From assembly GCA_964460655.1 (NCBI GenBank), contig CAYWSH010000003.1:1-64000 (forward strand): 64,000 nt of DNA, given 5' to 3'. The notes beneath the pieces are model-generated. The model worked only from the letters and a program-made list of their open reading frames with translations. It had not been told where the DNA came from and ran no database searches. Source of the stretch: CAVUAF01 sp964460655 (GTDB lineage Bacteria > Acidobacteriota > Terriglobia > Terriglobales > Acidobacteriaceae). Positions 1-8,270 of the stretch are shown piece by piece (positions within the stretch are counted from its first letter, which is position 1; every line of letters begins with the position of its first letter). Made by a program: the position numbers and the translations under genes.

Positions 1-463
1 CGCGCAGCACGTGGCAGACGTTCTGGCACAGGAAGCACTCGATGCACTTGCGGAATTCCTGCACGCGGTCCACGTCTTGCTGGAACATTTTCCACTCGGC
101 TCCGGCGCGCGGTTGGAAGGGCGTGATCTTGTGGTTGACGCGGTAGTTCCAGCTAACGTCGGTGACCAGGTCCTTGATAACGGGGAATGACTTCATGGGC
201 GCGATGCTGATCGGCTTGTCTTGCGGCAGATCGTCAAGGCGCGTCTTGCAGGTGAGGCGTGGGCGACCGTTCACCTCCGCGGAGCAGGAGCCGCACTTGC
301 CGGCTTTGCAGTTCCAGCGGACCGCGAGGTCGGGCGCGTGATGTCCCTGGACGTAGTGCAGGGCATCGAGCACGACCATGCCGGGCGCGACCGGGACACG
401 ATATTCGACCTGGCGGCCACCGTCGCTGGTGCCGCGGAAGATGCTCAATACGGCTTCAGGCAT
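1..463 (-). CDS. sdhB: Succinate dehydrogenase / fumarate reductase iron-sulfur subunit, truncated by the window edge
   Basis: Electron-transfer subunit that carries electrons between the flavoprotein and the quinone site of complex II. Only the first 154 residues lie in the window. The N-terminal ferredoxin domain shows the [2Fe-2S] ligands Cys52, Cys57, Cys60 and Cys72 (CKAGKCGSC then TCK), and the second domain begins with CIECFLCQNVC (Cys140, 143, 146, 150), the first [4Fe-4S] motif. The ATG at 463 has TGAGGGA about 7 bases upstream. It is the third gene of an operon read leftwards, 126 bases after sdhA, with a strong hairpin in that gap. The rest of the gene lies beyond base 1. Confidence 0.95.
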   Translation of the reverse strand, partial: MPEAVLSIFRGTSDGGRQVEYRVPVAPGMVVLDALHYVQGHHAPDLAVRWNCKAGKCGSCSAEVNGRPRLTCKTRLDDLPQDKPISIAPMKSFPVIKDLVTDVSWNYRVNHKITPFQPRAGAEWKMFQQDVDRVQEFRKCIECFLCQNVCHVLR

Positions 464-517
464 AGAATTCGTCCCTCAGCGGCTAGAGCCGCGGCCTTTC
501 AAAGCATCCCTGATCCC

Positions 518-539
518 GCCCGGTCGAGGGCGACCGGGC
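518..539. other. Perfect intercistronic hairpin between sdhA and sdhB
   Basis: A 9-bp perfect inverted repeat (GCCCGGTCG / CGACCGGGC) with a 4-base loop lies in the 126-base gap between the sdhA stop and the sdhB start. No T-run follows on the minus strand, so it is more likely an mRNA stability or attenuation element than a full terminator. It could set a different level for SdhB than for SdhA. Confidence 0.6.
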
Positions 540-589
540 TCCATTATTCTGGTACACAACTGTGGTCCAGCATTCGTTTTTGCAAAGCC

Positions 590-2323
590 CTAGGCTCCCG
601 CTCCTTTTTCGTCGGCGACGAGCGCCTTGAGGTCGTTGGGCATTTCCGCGGTCGGGACCTGGCGCAATGTCATGACGCCGTTCTGCAGCGCGATGATGTT
701 GTTTTGCTTGCCCCACGTTGCGTCGTACTTCGGGAAATCGATGCGGCTGTGCGCGCCGCGACTCTCGCGCCGTGCCAATGCGCTGCGCGTGACGGCTTCG
801 ACGACGATGAGCATGGCTTGCAGGTCGCGACAGAGATGCCAGCCGGGATTGAAGAGGCGCGAGCCATCGCTACGAGTACTCCTGGCGCGCACCTGGAAGG
901 CGGCGATCTTCTGCAGTGCTTGCTCGAGGTCATGCTCGGTGCGAAAGATGCCGACGAGCGACTGCATGGCTTGTTGCAGGTCGCGATGCACGGTGTACGG
1001 ACTCTCACCGGGCTTTCCGTCTTCAAAAAACGCGAGCATCTCGTGTTCGGCGGACAAGATCGCGTCGGCAGTGATCGGCCCTGCCGCGGCACTCTTTGCA
1101 TAATCGCCGGCGGCGGCGCCGGCGCGGCGGCCGAAGACCAGCAGGTCGGAAAGTGAATTGCCGCCGAGACGGTTCGCGCCGTGCAGACCAGCGGCGACTT
1201 CGCCGGCGGCGAACAGGCCGGGCACGGTGGAGGCGGCGGTCTCGGCGTCGACGCGGACGCCGCCCATCATGTAGTGGCACGTGGGGCCGACTTCCATCGG
1301 GCCCTTGGTGATGTCCACGTCAGCCAGTTCGAGGAACTGGTGATACATGCTGGGGAGCTTGCGCTTCACGTAGTCGGCGGGCTTGTGCGAGATGTCGAGA
1401 TAAGCGCCGCCGTGCTCGGTGCCGCGGCCTTCCTTGACCTCGGTGTAAATGGCGCGCGCGACCACATCGCGCGTGGAGAGTTCCATGCGCTGCGGGTCGT
1501 AGCGCTCCATGAAGCGCTCGCCGTTCTTGTTCTTGAGCGTGCCGCCTTCGCCGCGCACCGCTTCGGTGACGAGCAGTCCCTGCACGCCCGGAGGCCAGAC
1601 CATGCCGGTGGGGTGGAACTGAACGAACTCCATGTCCATCAATTCGGCGCCCGCTTCGTAGGCGAGCGCCATGCCGTCGCCGGTGTACTCCCAGGAATTC
1701 GACGTGATGGGCCAGGCTTTACCGATACCGCCGGTGGCGAGCACGATGGCCTTCGCTTTGAAGACGACGAAGCGGCCTTGCTCGCGCCAATAGGCGAAGG
1801 CGCCGGCGATGCGGTCGCCTTCCTTGAAGAGGCGCGTGACCGTGCACTCCATGTAGACATCGACGCCGAGATGGACGCCGCGGTCCTGCAGGGTGCGGAT
1901 CATCTCGAGGCCGGTGCGATCGCCAACGTGGCAGAGGCGCTTGTACGTGTGTCCACCAAAAGCGCGCTGCAGGATGCGGCCGTCGGCGGTGCGATCGAAG
2001 AGCGCGCCCCACTGTTCGAGTTCATGGACGCGCGCGCCGGCTTCCTGGGCATGGATCTGGGCCATGCGCCAGTTGTTGAGCATTTTGCCGCCGCGCATGG
2101 TGTCGCGGAAGTGCGTGCGCCAGTCGTCGGCGGCATCAACGTTGGCGAGAGCGGCGGCGATGCCGCCTTCCGCCATGACGGTGTGTGCCTTGCCGAGCAG
2201 CGATTTGCAGACGACGCCGACGCTGACACCGTGTCCCAGGGCAGCGATGGCAGCGCTCAGGCCGGCGCCACCGGCGCCGATGATCAAGACGTCGTGCTCG
2301 TGGGTCTCGAACTTTTCCGTCAC
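590..2323 (-). CDS. sdhA: Succinate dehydrogenase / fumarate reductase flavoprotein subunit
   Basis: Catalytic FAD subunit of complex II (succinate to fumarate or the reverse), 577 residues. An N-terminal GxGxxG dinucleotide fold (IIGAGGAGLSAA, residues 15-26) is followed by the histidine of the covalent-FAD region (HTVMAEGG), a conserved HTYKRLCHVGDRTG segment and FVQFHPTG near the substrate site. The start is GTG at 2323; it overlaps the TGA of sdhC as GTGA, so the two are translationally coupled. GAGG lies about 9 bases upstream. The HTVMAEGG form differs from the HTVAAQGG of proteobacterial SdhA. Direction of the reaction cannot be told from sequence. Confidence 0.95.
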   Translation of the reverse strand: MTEKFETHEHDVLIIGAGGAGLSAAIAALGHGVSVGVVCKSLLGKAHTVMAEGGIAAALANVDAADDWRTHFRDTMRGGKMLNNWRMAQIHAQEAGARVHELEQWGALFDRTADGRILQRAFGGHTYKRLCHVGDRTGLEMIRTLQDRGVHLGVDVYMECTVTRLFKEGDRIAGAFAYWREQGRFVVFKAKAIVLATGGIGKAWPITSNSWEYTGDGMALAYEAGAELMDMEFVQFHPTGMVWPPGVQGLLVTEAVRGEGGTLKNKNGERFMERYDPQRMELSTRDVVARAIYTEVKEGRGTEHGGAYLDISHKPADYVKRKLPSMYHQFLELADVDITKGPMEVGPTCHYMMGGVRVDAETAASTVPGLFAAGEVAAGLHGANRLGGNSLSDLLVFGRRAGAAAGDYAKSAAAGPITADAILSAEHEMLAFFEDGKPGESPYTVHRDLQQAMQSLVGIFRTEHDLEQALQKIAAFQVRARSTRSDGSRLFNPGWHLCRDLQAMLIVVEAVTRSALARRESRGAHSRIDFPKYDATWGKQNNIIALQNGVMTLRQVPTAEMPNDLKALVADEKGAGA

Positions 2324-3069
2324 AGGAGCCTCATGTCATGCCAGATGCCGCTCGCGACCAGGCGGACATACAGGTCGGCGAAGCCCACGGAGGTCAAGCT
2401 CATCCAGGCAAAGAGCATGTGGCGCTCGTTCAAGCGGCTGAGCGCGCTCCAGGCGCCGTAGCGCGCGTCGCCGGCGGCGACGCAGGAGAAGCAATCGAGC
2501 TTGCCACCGAACAGATGACGGAGCGAATGGCAGGAGAGCGTGTAGAGCGTGAGGAGCGAGACGTTAGCGAGCAGGACCAGCGTGCCGACACCGATGCCGA
2601 ATCTTCCATCGAAAAGGAATGCTTTGTATGCGTCATGCCAGAGGAACGCGAGGAAGAGGACAGCGAGATAAAAGAAGTAGCGATGCAGGTTTTGCAGGAT
2701 GAATGGGAAGCGCGTCTCACCGGAGTAGCGGCGGCCACGGGGCTCGCTGACGGCGCACGCGGGCGGATCAAAGAAGAATGAGCGGTAATAAGCCTTGCGA
2801 TAGTAGTAGCAGGTGGCGCGGAAGCCGAGCGGGCCGGCAAGGATCAGCAGCGCGGGCGAGAACGGCCAGACGTGGTGTTCGGGATCGATGAGCGGAGAAT
2901 AAAAAGGCGAGAGGTATGGGCCCCACTGATAGTACGCACCTTCGAAGGCACGGAGCGTGGCGTAGGCGCCGAAGCCGCCGAGGCCGATGATGACCGCGGC
3001 AACTTCGAGCCACCAAGCGTCGCGACGCGATGCGGGTGGATCGAAGACGATCAGCCTGTTGGCGCCCAT
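2320..3069 (-). CDS. sdhC: Succinate dehydrogenase membrane subunit, SdhC-like
   Basis: Predicted membrane anchor, 249 residues, with about five hydrophobic segments. Histidines in membrane context (LHRYFFYL, FLWHDAY, CHSLRHLF) are candidate haem b or quinone-site ligands. The family is the single large anchor seen in Actinobacteria and Acidobacteria rather than the two small SdhC/SdhD proteins of E. coli; no separate SdhD is present. The ATG at 3069 is preceded by a G-rich stretch; a GTG four codons earlier (3081) is an alternative. It is the first gene of sdhCAB and shares GTGA with sdhA. Identification rests on context plus topology. Confidence 0.8.
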   Translation of the reverse strand: MGANRLIVFDPPASRRDAWWLEVAAVIIGLGGFGAYATLRAFEGAYYQWGPYLSPFYSPLIDPEHHVWPFSPALLILAGPLGFRATCYYYRKAYYRSFFFDPPACAVSEPRGRRYSGETRFPFILQNLHRYFFYLAVLFLAFLWHDAYKAFLFDGRFGIGVGTLVLLANVSLLTLYTLSCHSLRHLFGGKLDCFSCVAAGDARYGAWSALSRLNERHMLFAWMSLTSVGFADLYVRLVASGIWHDMRLL

Positions 3070-3101
3070 TTCAACCCCCACCGACCCCGACTAGGGCGGG
3101 C

Positions 3102-3130
3102 ATTATAGACGTGACGGATGTTTTAGAGGA
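3102..3130 (-). promoter_or_regulatory. Promoter of sdhCAB
   Basis: On the minus strand a perfect TATAAT (-10) lies at 3107-3102, about 33 bases before the sdhC start. The region 17-18 bp upstream reads TTCCTC/TCCTCT, a poor -35. No other -10 is as good in this gap. Confidence 0.5.
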
Positions 3131-3141
3131 AACGCGTCGGG

Positions 3142-3459
3142 TCAACGCATCAGAGCCGGGTGCGAAATGACCTCATAGTGGGCGGCCCGCTCGTCCCAGT
3201 GGGAGAGATATTTGAGGCGGTCCGCTGGGATGATTGCGACCTCGTAATCCGGCCCGGCAAAATCGCGGATGGCGGCGAGCGATTCCCATAAGAGAATGGT
3301 CACGAATTCGACTTCGTTCTGCAAGTTGCGGCGCACAAAGTAGGCGCCGAGGTAGCCCGGAACTTTGCTGATGCCGGGCAGGACTTCGGGCTTGAGATGC
3401 GACTCGTATCCGTCGGCGTTCTCGGGCGTGGTGAAGCCGTGCCAGACACGCATTACCAT
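3142..3459 (-). CDS. Small antibiotic-biosynthesis-monooxygenase (ABM) fold protein
   Basis: A 105-residue protein. It opens with MVMRVWHGFTTPENADGYE and contains GYLGAYFVRR, EFVTILLWES and DYEVAIIP, a pattern of dimeric alpha-beta ABM-fold proteins. Members range from quinone monooxygenases to haem-degrading enzymes to proteins with no known reaction, so no substrate is assigned. The open frame runs much further upstream (to 4251), but that part is antisense to the sigma factor; ATG 3459 has GAGGT 10 bases upstream and is preferred. It is divergent from the ECF sigma gene with about 114 bases between them. Confidence 0.75.
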   Translation of the reverse strand: MVMRVWHGFTTPENADGYESHLKPEVLPGISKVPGYLGAYFVRRNLQNEVEFVTILLWESLAAIRDFAGPDYEVAIIPADRLKYLSHWDERAAHYEVISHPALMR

Positions 3460-3573
3460 CGCTGTGACCTCGACTCGGATTGTAACTTCGACGGGGGCCG
3501 CGCATCGGAAGGTCACGCGAAGCGCCAGTTGGAGGATAATCGGCCACGGAGAGGGAGCGAGGTCCCGATCAGG

Positions 3574-4224
3574 ATGTCGAGTGCGGCGGCAGCAGAGAGG
3601 GTCGAGGTGCGCGAGCAGGCGCTGATCGCGCGTGTGCTCGGAGGCGAACGCGAGTTGTTCTACGAGCTCGTGCAGCCGTACGAGCGCGCGGTCTTCCTCG
3701 TCGCCAATTCGATGCTGCAGGACGAAGCAAAGGCCGAGGATGTGGCGCAAGAAGCGGTGCTGAAGGCGCTGGCGAACCTGGCCGATTTCCGCGCGGAAGC
3801 GCGCTTCAGCACGTGGCTGATCCAGATCGCGATCAACGAAGCACGCATGCGCATCCGCAAGGAGCGGGCGCAACTGTACGAGTCGACGGATGAGCCGGCG
3901 GGCGGGGAGGACGGCGAATACTTCCCGAAGGATTATGCGGACTGGCGCGAGATCCCCTCGGAAGCGTTGCAGCGCAGCGAACTGCGGGCGGCGCTGGCGC
4001 GGGCCATCGCCGGACTGAAGCCGATCTATCGCGAGGTGTTCGTGCTGCGCGATGTGCAGAACATCAGCATCGCGGAGACCGCGAAGCTGCTGGGGATCAC
4101 GACGGCGGCCGTGAAGATCAGGCTGCTGCGTGCGCGGCTGATGATGCGCGACGCGCTGGCGCCGGGTTACGACGGCGCGTGGTGCATCAGCGATGGCAGA
4201 TGGAAGAAAGTGAGGCCTTGGTAA
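3574..4224 (+). CDS. ECF-family RNA polymerase sigma factor
   Basis: A 216-residue sigma-70 family member of the extracytoplasmic-function type. Region 2 covers roughly residues 25-95 (FYELVQPYERAVFLVANSML, EDVAQEAVLKAL, ARFSTWLIQIAINEAR) and region 4 roughly 145-205 (LKPIYREVFVLRDVQNIS, TAAVKIRLLRARL). The frame is open from 3397, but ATG 3574, preceded by GAGGGAGCGAGG, is the likely start. An anti-sigma gene begins one base after its stop, which points to a sigma/anti-sigma pair. The signal sensed is unknown. Confidence 0.9.
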   Translation: MSSAAAAERVEVREQALIARVLGGERELFYELVQPYERAVFLVANSMLQDEAKAEDVAQEAVLKALANLADFRAEARFSTWLIQIAINEARMRIRKERAQLYESTDEPAGGEDGEYFPKDYADWREIPSEALQRSELRAALARAIAGLKPIYREVFVLRDVQNISIAETAKLLGITTAAVKIRLLRARLMMRDALAPGYDGAWCISDGRWKKVRPW

Positions 4225-4225
4225 C

Positions 4226-4462
4226 GTGGCGACCGTAGAGATCAGCTGCATCGAAGTGTGGCGCGAAATCTCGAATTACATGGAAGGCGACGTGGACGCC
4301 GAGCTGCGCCGGCGGCTGGAGGAGCACTTCCGCTCGTGCGAGCACTGCTCGGCGATCCTGGACGGCGCGCGCAATGTGGTGCGGCTGGTGGGTGACGACC
4401 GCGCGTTCGACGTGCCGAAAGGATTCAGCGAGCGGCTGCGGGCGCGGTTGGCAAAGGCCTAG
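4226..4462 (+). CDS. Short soluble zinc-binding anti-sigma factor (ZAS type)
   Basis: A 78-residue protein with the HxxxCxxC core of zinc anti-sigma domains (HFRSCEHC, about residues 34-41). No transmembrane segment follows, so this would be a cytoplasmic anti-sigma, as in redox-responsive ZAS proteins, rather than a membrane sensor. It starts with GTG one base after the sigma stop, with GAGG about 10 bases before. By family knowledge it should bind the upstream ECF factor, and thiol oxidation of the zinc site is one possible release signal; that is inference. Confidence 0.8.
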   Translation: MATVEISCIEVWREISNYMEGDVDAELRRRLEEHFRSCEHCSAILDGARNVVRLVGDDRAFDVPKGFSERLRARLAKA

Positions 4463-4467
4463 TCTCT

Positions 4468-4580
4468 GTCGCCTCCGGCTCCAAACCGCTTCGTTCCGGT
4501 CGCCTCCGGCTCCAAGCCGCTAGAGGGCAACGTCGCCCGTTGACCCTCGAGGCCCACGATCGCGCTCCGCTTTGTTTTAG
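4468..4580. repeat. Intergenic repeat family, copy A
   Basis: The unit begins GTCGCCTCCGGCTCCAARCC, continues CGCTAGAGGGCAACG and ends near CGATCGCGCTCCGCTTTG. Its first 23 bases are doubled here (4468-4490 and 4499-4521). Two further copies lie at 20151-20270 and 20276-20378. Copy A fills the whole gap between two convergent genes. Confidence 0.7.
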
Positions 4581-5023
4581 TGTCCGGTGTTGAGTGCGGC
4601 GCGGCCGGCCATCTCTTCGACAAGGTGCGGCGGCGATTCGCGGTTCGTCATGTAGTACTCGATCTTCCAGCTATCGTCGCGCTTCTTCCAGATCTCCAGA
4701 TAACGTTCCTTGTGCTGCACCGGCTCGCCACCGGCTTGCGGCGAGAGCACGAACTTGTGCCAGCCCCAACAGAGCGCCGAGTCGCCGGTGACGATGACCT
4801 CGGCGATGATCACCGATAGCTCGACACGAAGGGTCGCGAACGTCTCGGCGAGCTGCAGGCGCAGCGCCTGCCGAGCGTCTTCACCCCAGAACGATGGCTG
4901 GCCATCACTGAAGTTTGCAAAGCCCTCAGCGCTGAAGCAGGCGAGAACGCGCTCCGCGTCAGCCGTGTTGAAGCCTTCGCGGAACTCCGTCTTGGCGAGC
5001 TCGATGGCGTATTCGTCGGTCAC
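4577..5023 (-). CDS. SnoaL-like / NTF2-fold protein
   Basis: A 148-residue protein (from GTG 5023) with the cone-shaped NTF2-like fold expected from EYAIELAKTEFREGFNTADAE, then FANFSDGQPSFWGEDA and EIWKKRDDSWKIEYYMTNRE. The family (SnoaL-like, DUF4440) includes isomerases, hydrolases and proteins of unknown role, so no reaction is assigned. No ATG fits the domain start; GTG 5023 is the best choice but lacks a clear Shine-Dalgarno. The longer open frame to 5557 is antisense to the next gene and is not believed. Confidence 0.65.
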   Translation of the reverse strand: MTDEYAIELAKTEFREGFNTADAERVLACFSAEGFANFSDGQPSFWGEDARQALRLQLAETFATLRVELSVIIAEVIVTGDSALCWGWHKFVLSPQAGGEPVQHKERYLEIWKKRDDSWKIEYYMTNRESPPHLVEEMAGRAALNTGH

Positions 5024-5167
5024 GGCAAAGCGAATGGTAAAGCACGGTAGCGCGGTTGAAACATCTCTCGTGCTGCCGCATCTCACGGCCGTTGCCCCAA
5101 CGAGCGAAAAGCTGCTGGTCGGGGCGCAAAATCCGCAAAGGGGAACGGGAGAAGTGGAGTTTTCAAA

Positions 5168-5623
5168 ATGCCGGTGAATTATGTGATGGACGTGAATCGC
5201 CGCCTGGTGGTGACGCGCGCTTGCGGCAGCCTGCGACGGGAAGACATGTGCGCGTACTACGACGCGCTGCGGAACGATCCGACGTTCGAGCGCGATTTTT
5301 CGGAGGCGTGCGACTTCAGCGACGTGGCGACGGTGGAGCTGACGGGCTCTGAGATCCGCAAGCTGGCGAAGAACGATACGTTCGCGCCTGATGCGCGGCG
5401 CGCCATCCTGGCGACGCGGCCGGTGGTCTACGGCGTGGCGCGCATGCTGGCGTCGTATCGGGAAGCGTTCGGCGCGGGGCACGCGATGCGCGTATTCCGC
5501 GACCTGGCCGCGGCGTGGGATTGGCTGCACGTGCCGTGCGCACGTGGCGCGGAGCACTCGGCCGCTGATTGGAGACGCTGCTGGGGCTGCTTGCTGGAGC
5601 TGGCGGCGGAGATGCGGTCATGA
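5168..5623 (+). CDS. Hypothetical 151-residue protein coupled to a Crp/Fnr regulator
   Basis: No family is firmly recognised. The N-terminal part (MDVNRRLVVTRACGSLRRED ... EACDFSDVATVEL) resembles the strand-helix pattern of STAS/SpoIIAA-like proteins, which is a guess from layout. The C terminus contains CARGAEH and CWGC, so cysteines cluster at the end. GGAG lies about 12 bases before the ATG. The stop overlaps the ATG of the Crp/Fnr gene as ATGA, so the two proteins are made together and may act together. Confidence 0.6.
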   Translation: MPVNYVMDVNRRLVVTRACGSLRREDMCAYYDALRNDPTFERDFSEACDFSDVATVELTGSEIRKLAKNDTFAPDARRAILATRPVVYGVARMLASYREAFGAGHAMRVFRDLAAAWDWLHVPCARGAEHSAADWRRCWGCLLELAAEMRS

Positions 5624-6306
5624 GCGCGTTGCGACAAGCGCTGCTGGCGGAATTGTGTCCGCCGTTCCTCGCTGGATTGCGCCGCGCGGATGTGGAGACG
5701 ATCGTGGCGGCGGCGCGCGTGCGGCGATACTGGCCGGGCCAGTTCCTGGCGCACGCCGATGATGCCGCGGACCATCTCTATCTGCTCACGTCAGGCCGGG
5801 CGCGGTCCTACGTGACGACCGACGATGGCAAACGGCTGCGCGTGCGGTGTCACACGCCCGGCGATGTTGTGGGCCTGCGTGCGCTGCTCGACCACTGCAC
5901 GGCGTACATGTTCACGACCGAGGTCGGGAAACCGCTGGAAACGCTGGTGTGGGACCGCACGACGCTGCGACGGCTGGCGCAACGTTTTCCGCAACTGCTG
6001 GTGAACGCGCTGGGCGTCCTGTCGGAGTACGTGGCGAACTATCTGAAGACGCATATTGCGCTGACGTCGCACACGGCGGAGCGGCGCATCGCGCAGGCGT
6101 TGCTGGACCTGGGTCGTAGCATCGGGCAGGCGGCGCCGCGGGGGATCGAGTTCGAGATCACGAACGAAGCGCTGGCGGATATAGCGAACACGACGCTGTT
6201 CACCGCGAGCCGGCTGCTCAGCCGCTGGCAGCGTAACGGCCTGGTGGAGAAGAGCCGCGGCAAGGTCTTGCTGCGGTCGCAGGAGCTGCTGCCGCTGACT
6301 GAGTGA
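5620..6306 (+). CDS. Crp/Fnr-family transcription regulator
   Basis: A 228-residue protein. Residues ~15-125 form a cyclic-nucleotide-binding fold (YWPGQFLAHADDAADHLYLLTSGRARSY, CHTPGDVVGL). The C terminus is a winged helix with recognition segment TLFTASRLLSRWQRNGLVEKSRGKVLL. It lacks the N-terminal cysteine cluster of Fnr. The start at 5620 overlaps the upstream stop (ATGA); the longer frame from 5569 would double-code the upstream gene. Ligand and target sites are not visible. Confidence 0.9.
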   Translation: MSALRQALLAELCPPFLAGLRRADVETIVAAARVRRYWPGQFLAHADDAADHLYLLTSGRARSYVTTDDGKRLRVRCHTPGDVVGLRALLDHCTAYMFTTEVGKPLETLVWDRTTLRRLAQRFPQLLVNALGVLSEYVANYLKTHIALTSHTAERRIAQALLDLGRSIGQAAPRGIEFEITNEALADIANTTLFTASRLLSRWQRNGLVEKSRGKVLLRSQELLPLTE

Positions 6307-6311
6307 GTCGC

Positions 6312-7439
6312 CTATTGCGCGGCGACTTTGGAATCTTTCGCCGCGGGCGCGAGCCTGAAGACGAAGATGCGGCCATCGGTGTGGAAGGAGCCGCCGGTGG
6401 CGGTACGGGCTTCGCGGACCGCGTCGTCGGGCGTGAGGGCGGATTCGCCCGCGAACATGCCGGTCGAGAGCAGTGATGTGCGGACGTATTCGCGCTCGTC
6501 GTCGACGTTGGGATCGATCTTGTGAGTGACGCCGCCGTTGCGCTGATCGCGATCGAAGCCGATGTCGTGCGTGGCGGCGCCGACCCAGAGTTCTTCGCCC
6601 TGCACTTCGAGCGGCGCCTTCCACAACCGTAGGTGGTGGCGCGAGGAGACCACTTGCAACGGCTCGGCGTGTGCGAGGCCGTAATCTTGCGCGCGCCCGA
6701 AGAGGTAGAGCTCGCTCATCGGCAATTCAACGTAAGCCTGTTTCGATAGCGTGGAGAGCAGTCCGTGGAGCACGGCGGCCTTGGCGTTGCGGTCGACGAC
6801 GACCCAGCCGGCAGCGCGAAAGGCCTCAAGCAGGCGATCGCCGGAGCCGACGACGAAGAAATTGATAGCGTCACCGGCGTTGCCGTCCTTGTCGCCGATG
6901 CGGCGCGGGACCTTACCGAGGATGCCAGCGGAGTCAGCGATTTCGAACTTCGCGGCAGAGAGCACCGCGCCTGCGGCCGTGCCGGCACTTTCGTTGGCGG
7001 GGTGCGCCACGCTCAGCTTGACGCCATAGTTGCCGTTGCCTTGCGCCGTAGAGCTCTGGTTCACGCCGAGGAACAGGCGACCGGCAGAGACCGCGACGAA
7101 TTCGGACCGGCGTCCCAAAGCGAAGGGCGCGCCGGTGTCGCCGATACGGCCGATGAGCGCGCCGCGGCCAATGCTGTTGAGCGGCAGCGAGCTGACCACG
7201 TCGCGCCAGCCGCGCGAGAGGCCGTCGGGCGAGGCGAGTTGCCTATCGAACATCACCAGGCCGTCGGCCACAGCAGTGCAGCGATCGCCAGCGTGGACGT
7301 CGATACCGGTGTCGATCCACGACTTGTTGGCGTTGACGGTGATCTCGGAGGGTGATGGCGGATCGCTGTTCGGCGCAGCAGACTGGGCGGCGCAGAGCGT
7401 CGCCGCCGCGAAACAGGCGAGGACAAGTAACGAGCGCAT
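6312..7439 (-). CDS. Secreted LssY C-terminal-domain protein with a lectin-like N-terminal half
   Basis: A 375-residue protein with a signal peptide (MRSLLVLACFAAATLCAAQ). Residues ~30-150 (WIDTGIDVHAGDRCTAVADG, GALIGRIGDTGAPFALG, LFLGVNQSS) match the PA-IL-like galactose-lectin pattern. Residues ~180-360 (GDAINFFVVGSGDRLLEAFRAAGW, PMSELYLFGRAQDYGLA, LWVGAATHDIGF) match the LssY C-terminal domain. The combination is frequent in Acidobacteria as far as I know; its role is unknown. It is convergent with the Crp/Fnr gene (5 bases apart). Confidence 0.75.
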   Translation of the reverse strand: MRSLLVLACFAAATLCAAQSAAPNSDPPSPSEITVNANKSWIDTGIDVHAGDRCTAVADGLVMFDRQLASPDGLSRGWRDVVSSLPLNSIGRGALIGRIGDTGAPFALGRRSEFVAVSAGRLFLGVNQSSTAQGNGNYGVKLSVAHPANESAGTAAGAVLSAAKFEIADSAGILGKVPRRIGDKDGNAGDAINFFVVGSGDRLLEAFRAAGWVVVDRNAKAAVLHGLLSTLSKQAYVELPMSELYLFGRAQDYGLAHAEPLQVVSSRHHLRLWKAPLEVQGEELWVGAATHDIGFDRDQRNGGVTHKIDPNVDDEREYVRTSLLSTGMFAGESALTPDDAVREARTATGGSFHTDGRIFVFRLAPAAKDSKVAAQ

Positions 7440-7552
7440 GAGCGGTAAGGGTCGAGTCAGATTAGCGCGAAGGCGCAGCGCGGTCTAGAGAATTGGCGAG
7501 GTAAGGCTGATAGGCGGCGCGACCCGCAGCAGCCGGCTTCTGCCGTCGAGGG

Positions 7553-7590
7553 TACAATCCCGCTGCTTGGATCCCTGAGGAGGAACCTTG
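7553..7590 (+). promoter_or_regulatory. -10 box, Shine-Dalgarno and TTG start of the SDR gene
   Basis: TACAAT at 7553-7558 could be the -10; no convincing -35 is seen. GAGGAGG at 7577-7583 lies five bases before a TTG (7588). The strong Shine-Dalgarno decides for TTG as start codon. Confidence 0.55.
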
Positions 7591-8170
7591 GCGAAGGACC
7601 TGCAAGGCAAGGTGGCGATCATAACAGGGGGGACGACGGGCATCGGGCGCGATACGGCGGTGCTGTTCGCGGAGCACGGCGCGAAGGTCGTCGTCGCGGG
7701 GCGGCGCGAGAAGGAAGGGAACGAGACGATAGAGCTCGTCCGCAAGGCGGGCGGCGAGGGAATGTTCGTCAAGACAGACGTCGCGAAGTCCGCCGATGTC
7801 CAGGCACTGGTAGAGAGGACGGTCGCGAAGTACGGCCGCGTCGATACTGCATTCAACAACGCCGGCATCGAGGGCGACTGGAAGCCGATCGCGGAGATGC
7901 CGGAGGCGGATTTCGACCAGGTGATCGCCATCAACTTGAGAGGCGTTTGGCTGAGCATGAAGTACGAGCTGCAGCAGATGCAGAAGCAGGGCGGCGGCAC
8001 GATCGTGAACATGTCGTCGGTCGCGGGCCTGATGGGCGCACCGTCGGCCGCGCCGTATGTCGCGAGTAAGCATGGCGTGATCGGGTTGACGCGCACGGCG
8101 GCGCTGGAGAACGCAAAGAAGAACATTCGCGTGAACGCAGTGTGTCCGGCGGTGATCGAGACGCCGATGG
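7588..8170 (+). CDS. Short-chain dehydrogenase/reductase, 3' end lost in the assembly gap
   Basis: The first 194 residues of a classical SDR (usual length about 250). The NAD(P) motif is TGGTTGIG (residues 14-21), then NNAG (about 90-93), the catalytic Ser in NMSSVAG and Tyr/Lys in YVASK. RVNAVCPAVIETPM, the conserved segment after the active site, is cut by the run of N. The most similar annotated families are 'glucose 1-dehydrogenase'-type SDRs, but substrate cannot be assigned. Any ORF drawn across the gap into the next gene is an artefact. Confidence 0.9.
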
Positions 8171-8270
8171 NNNNNNNNNNNNNNNNNNNNNNNNNNNNNN
8201 NNNNNNNNNNNNNNNNNNNNNNNNNNNNNNNNNNNNNNNNNNNNNNNNNNNNNNNNNNNNNNNNNNNNNN
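8171..8270. other. Assembly gap of 100 N
   Basis: Exactly 100 undetermined bases, the usual arbitrary scaffold-gap size, so the true distance is unknown. It removes the end of the SDR gene and abuts a large palindrome on its right. Confidence 0.98.

Noticed and set aside
1095..1140. GC-rich CGG/GGC tract
   Set aside because: Alanine/glycine-rich codons of sdhA, not a repeat element.
1181..2461. A 426-residue plus-strand ORF opposite sdhA/sdhC
   Set aside because: Antisense shadow of clear sdh genes; composition is typical of high-GC complementary frames.
3460..4251. The upstream extension of the ABM-protein frame
   Set aside because: Antisense to the ECF sigma gene; a good Shine-Dalgarno supports the start at 3459.
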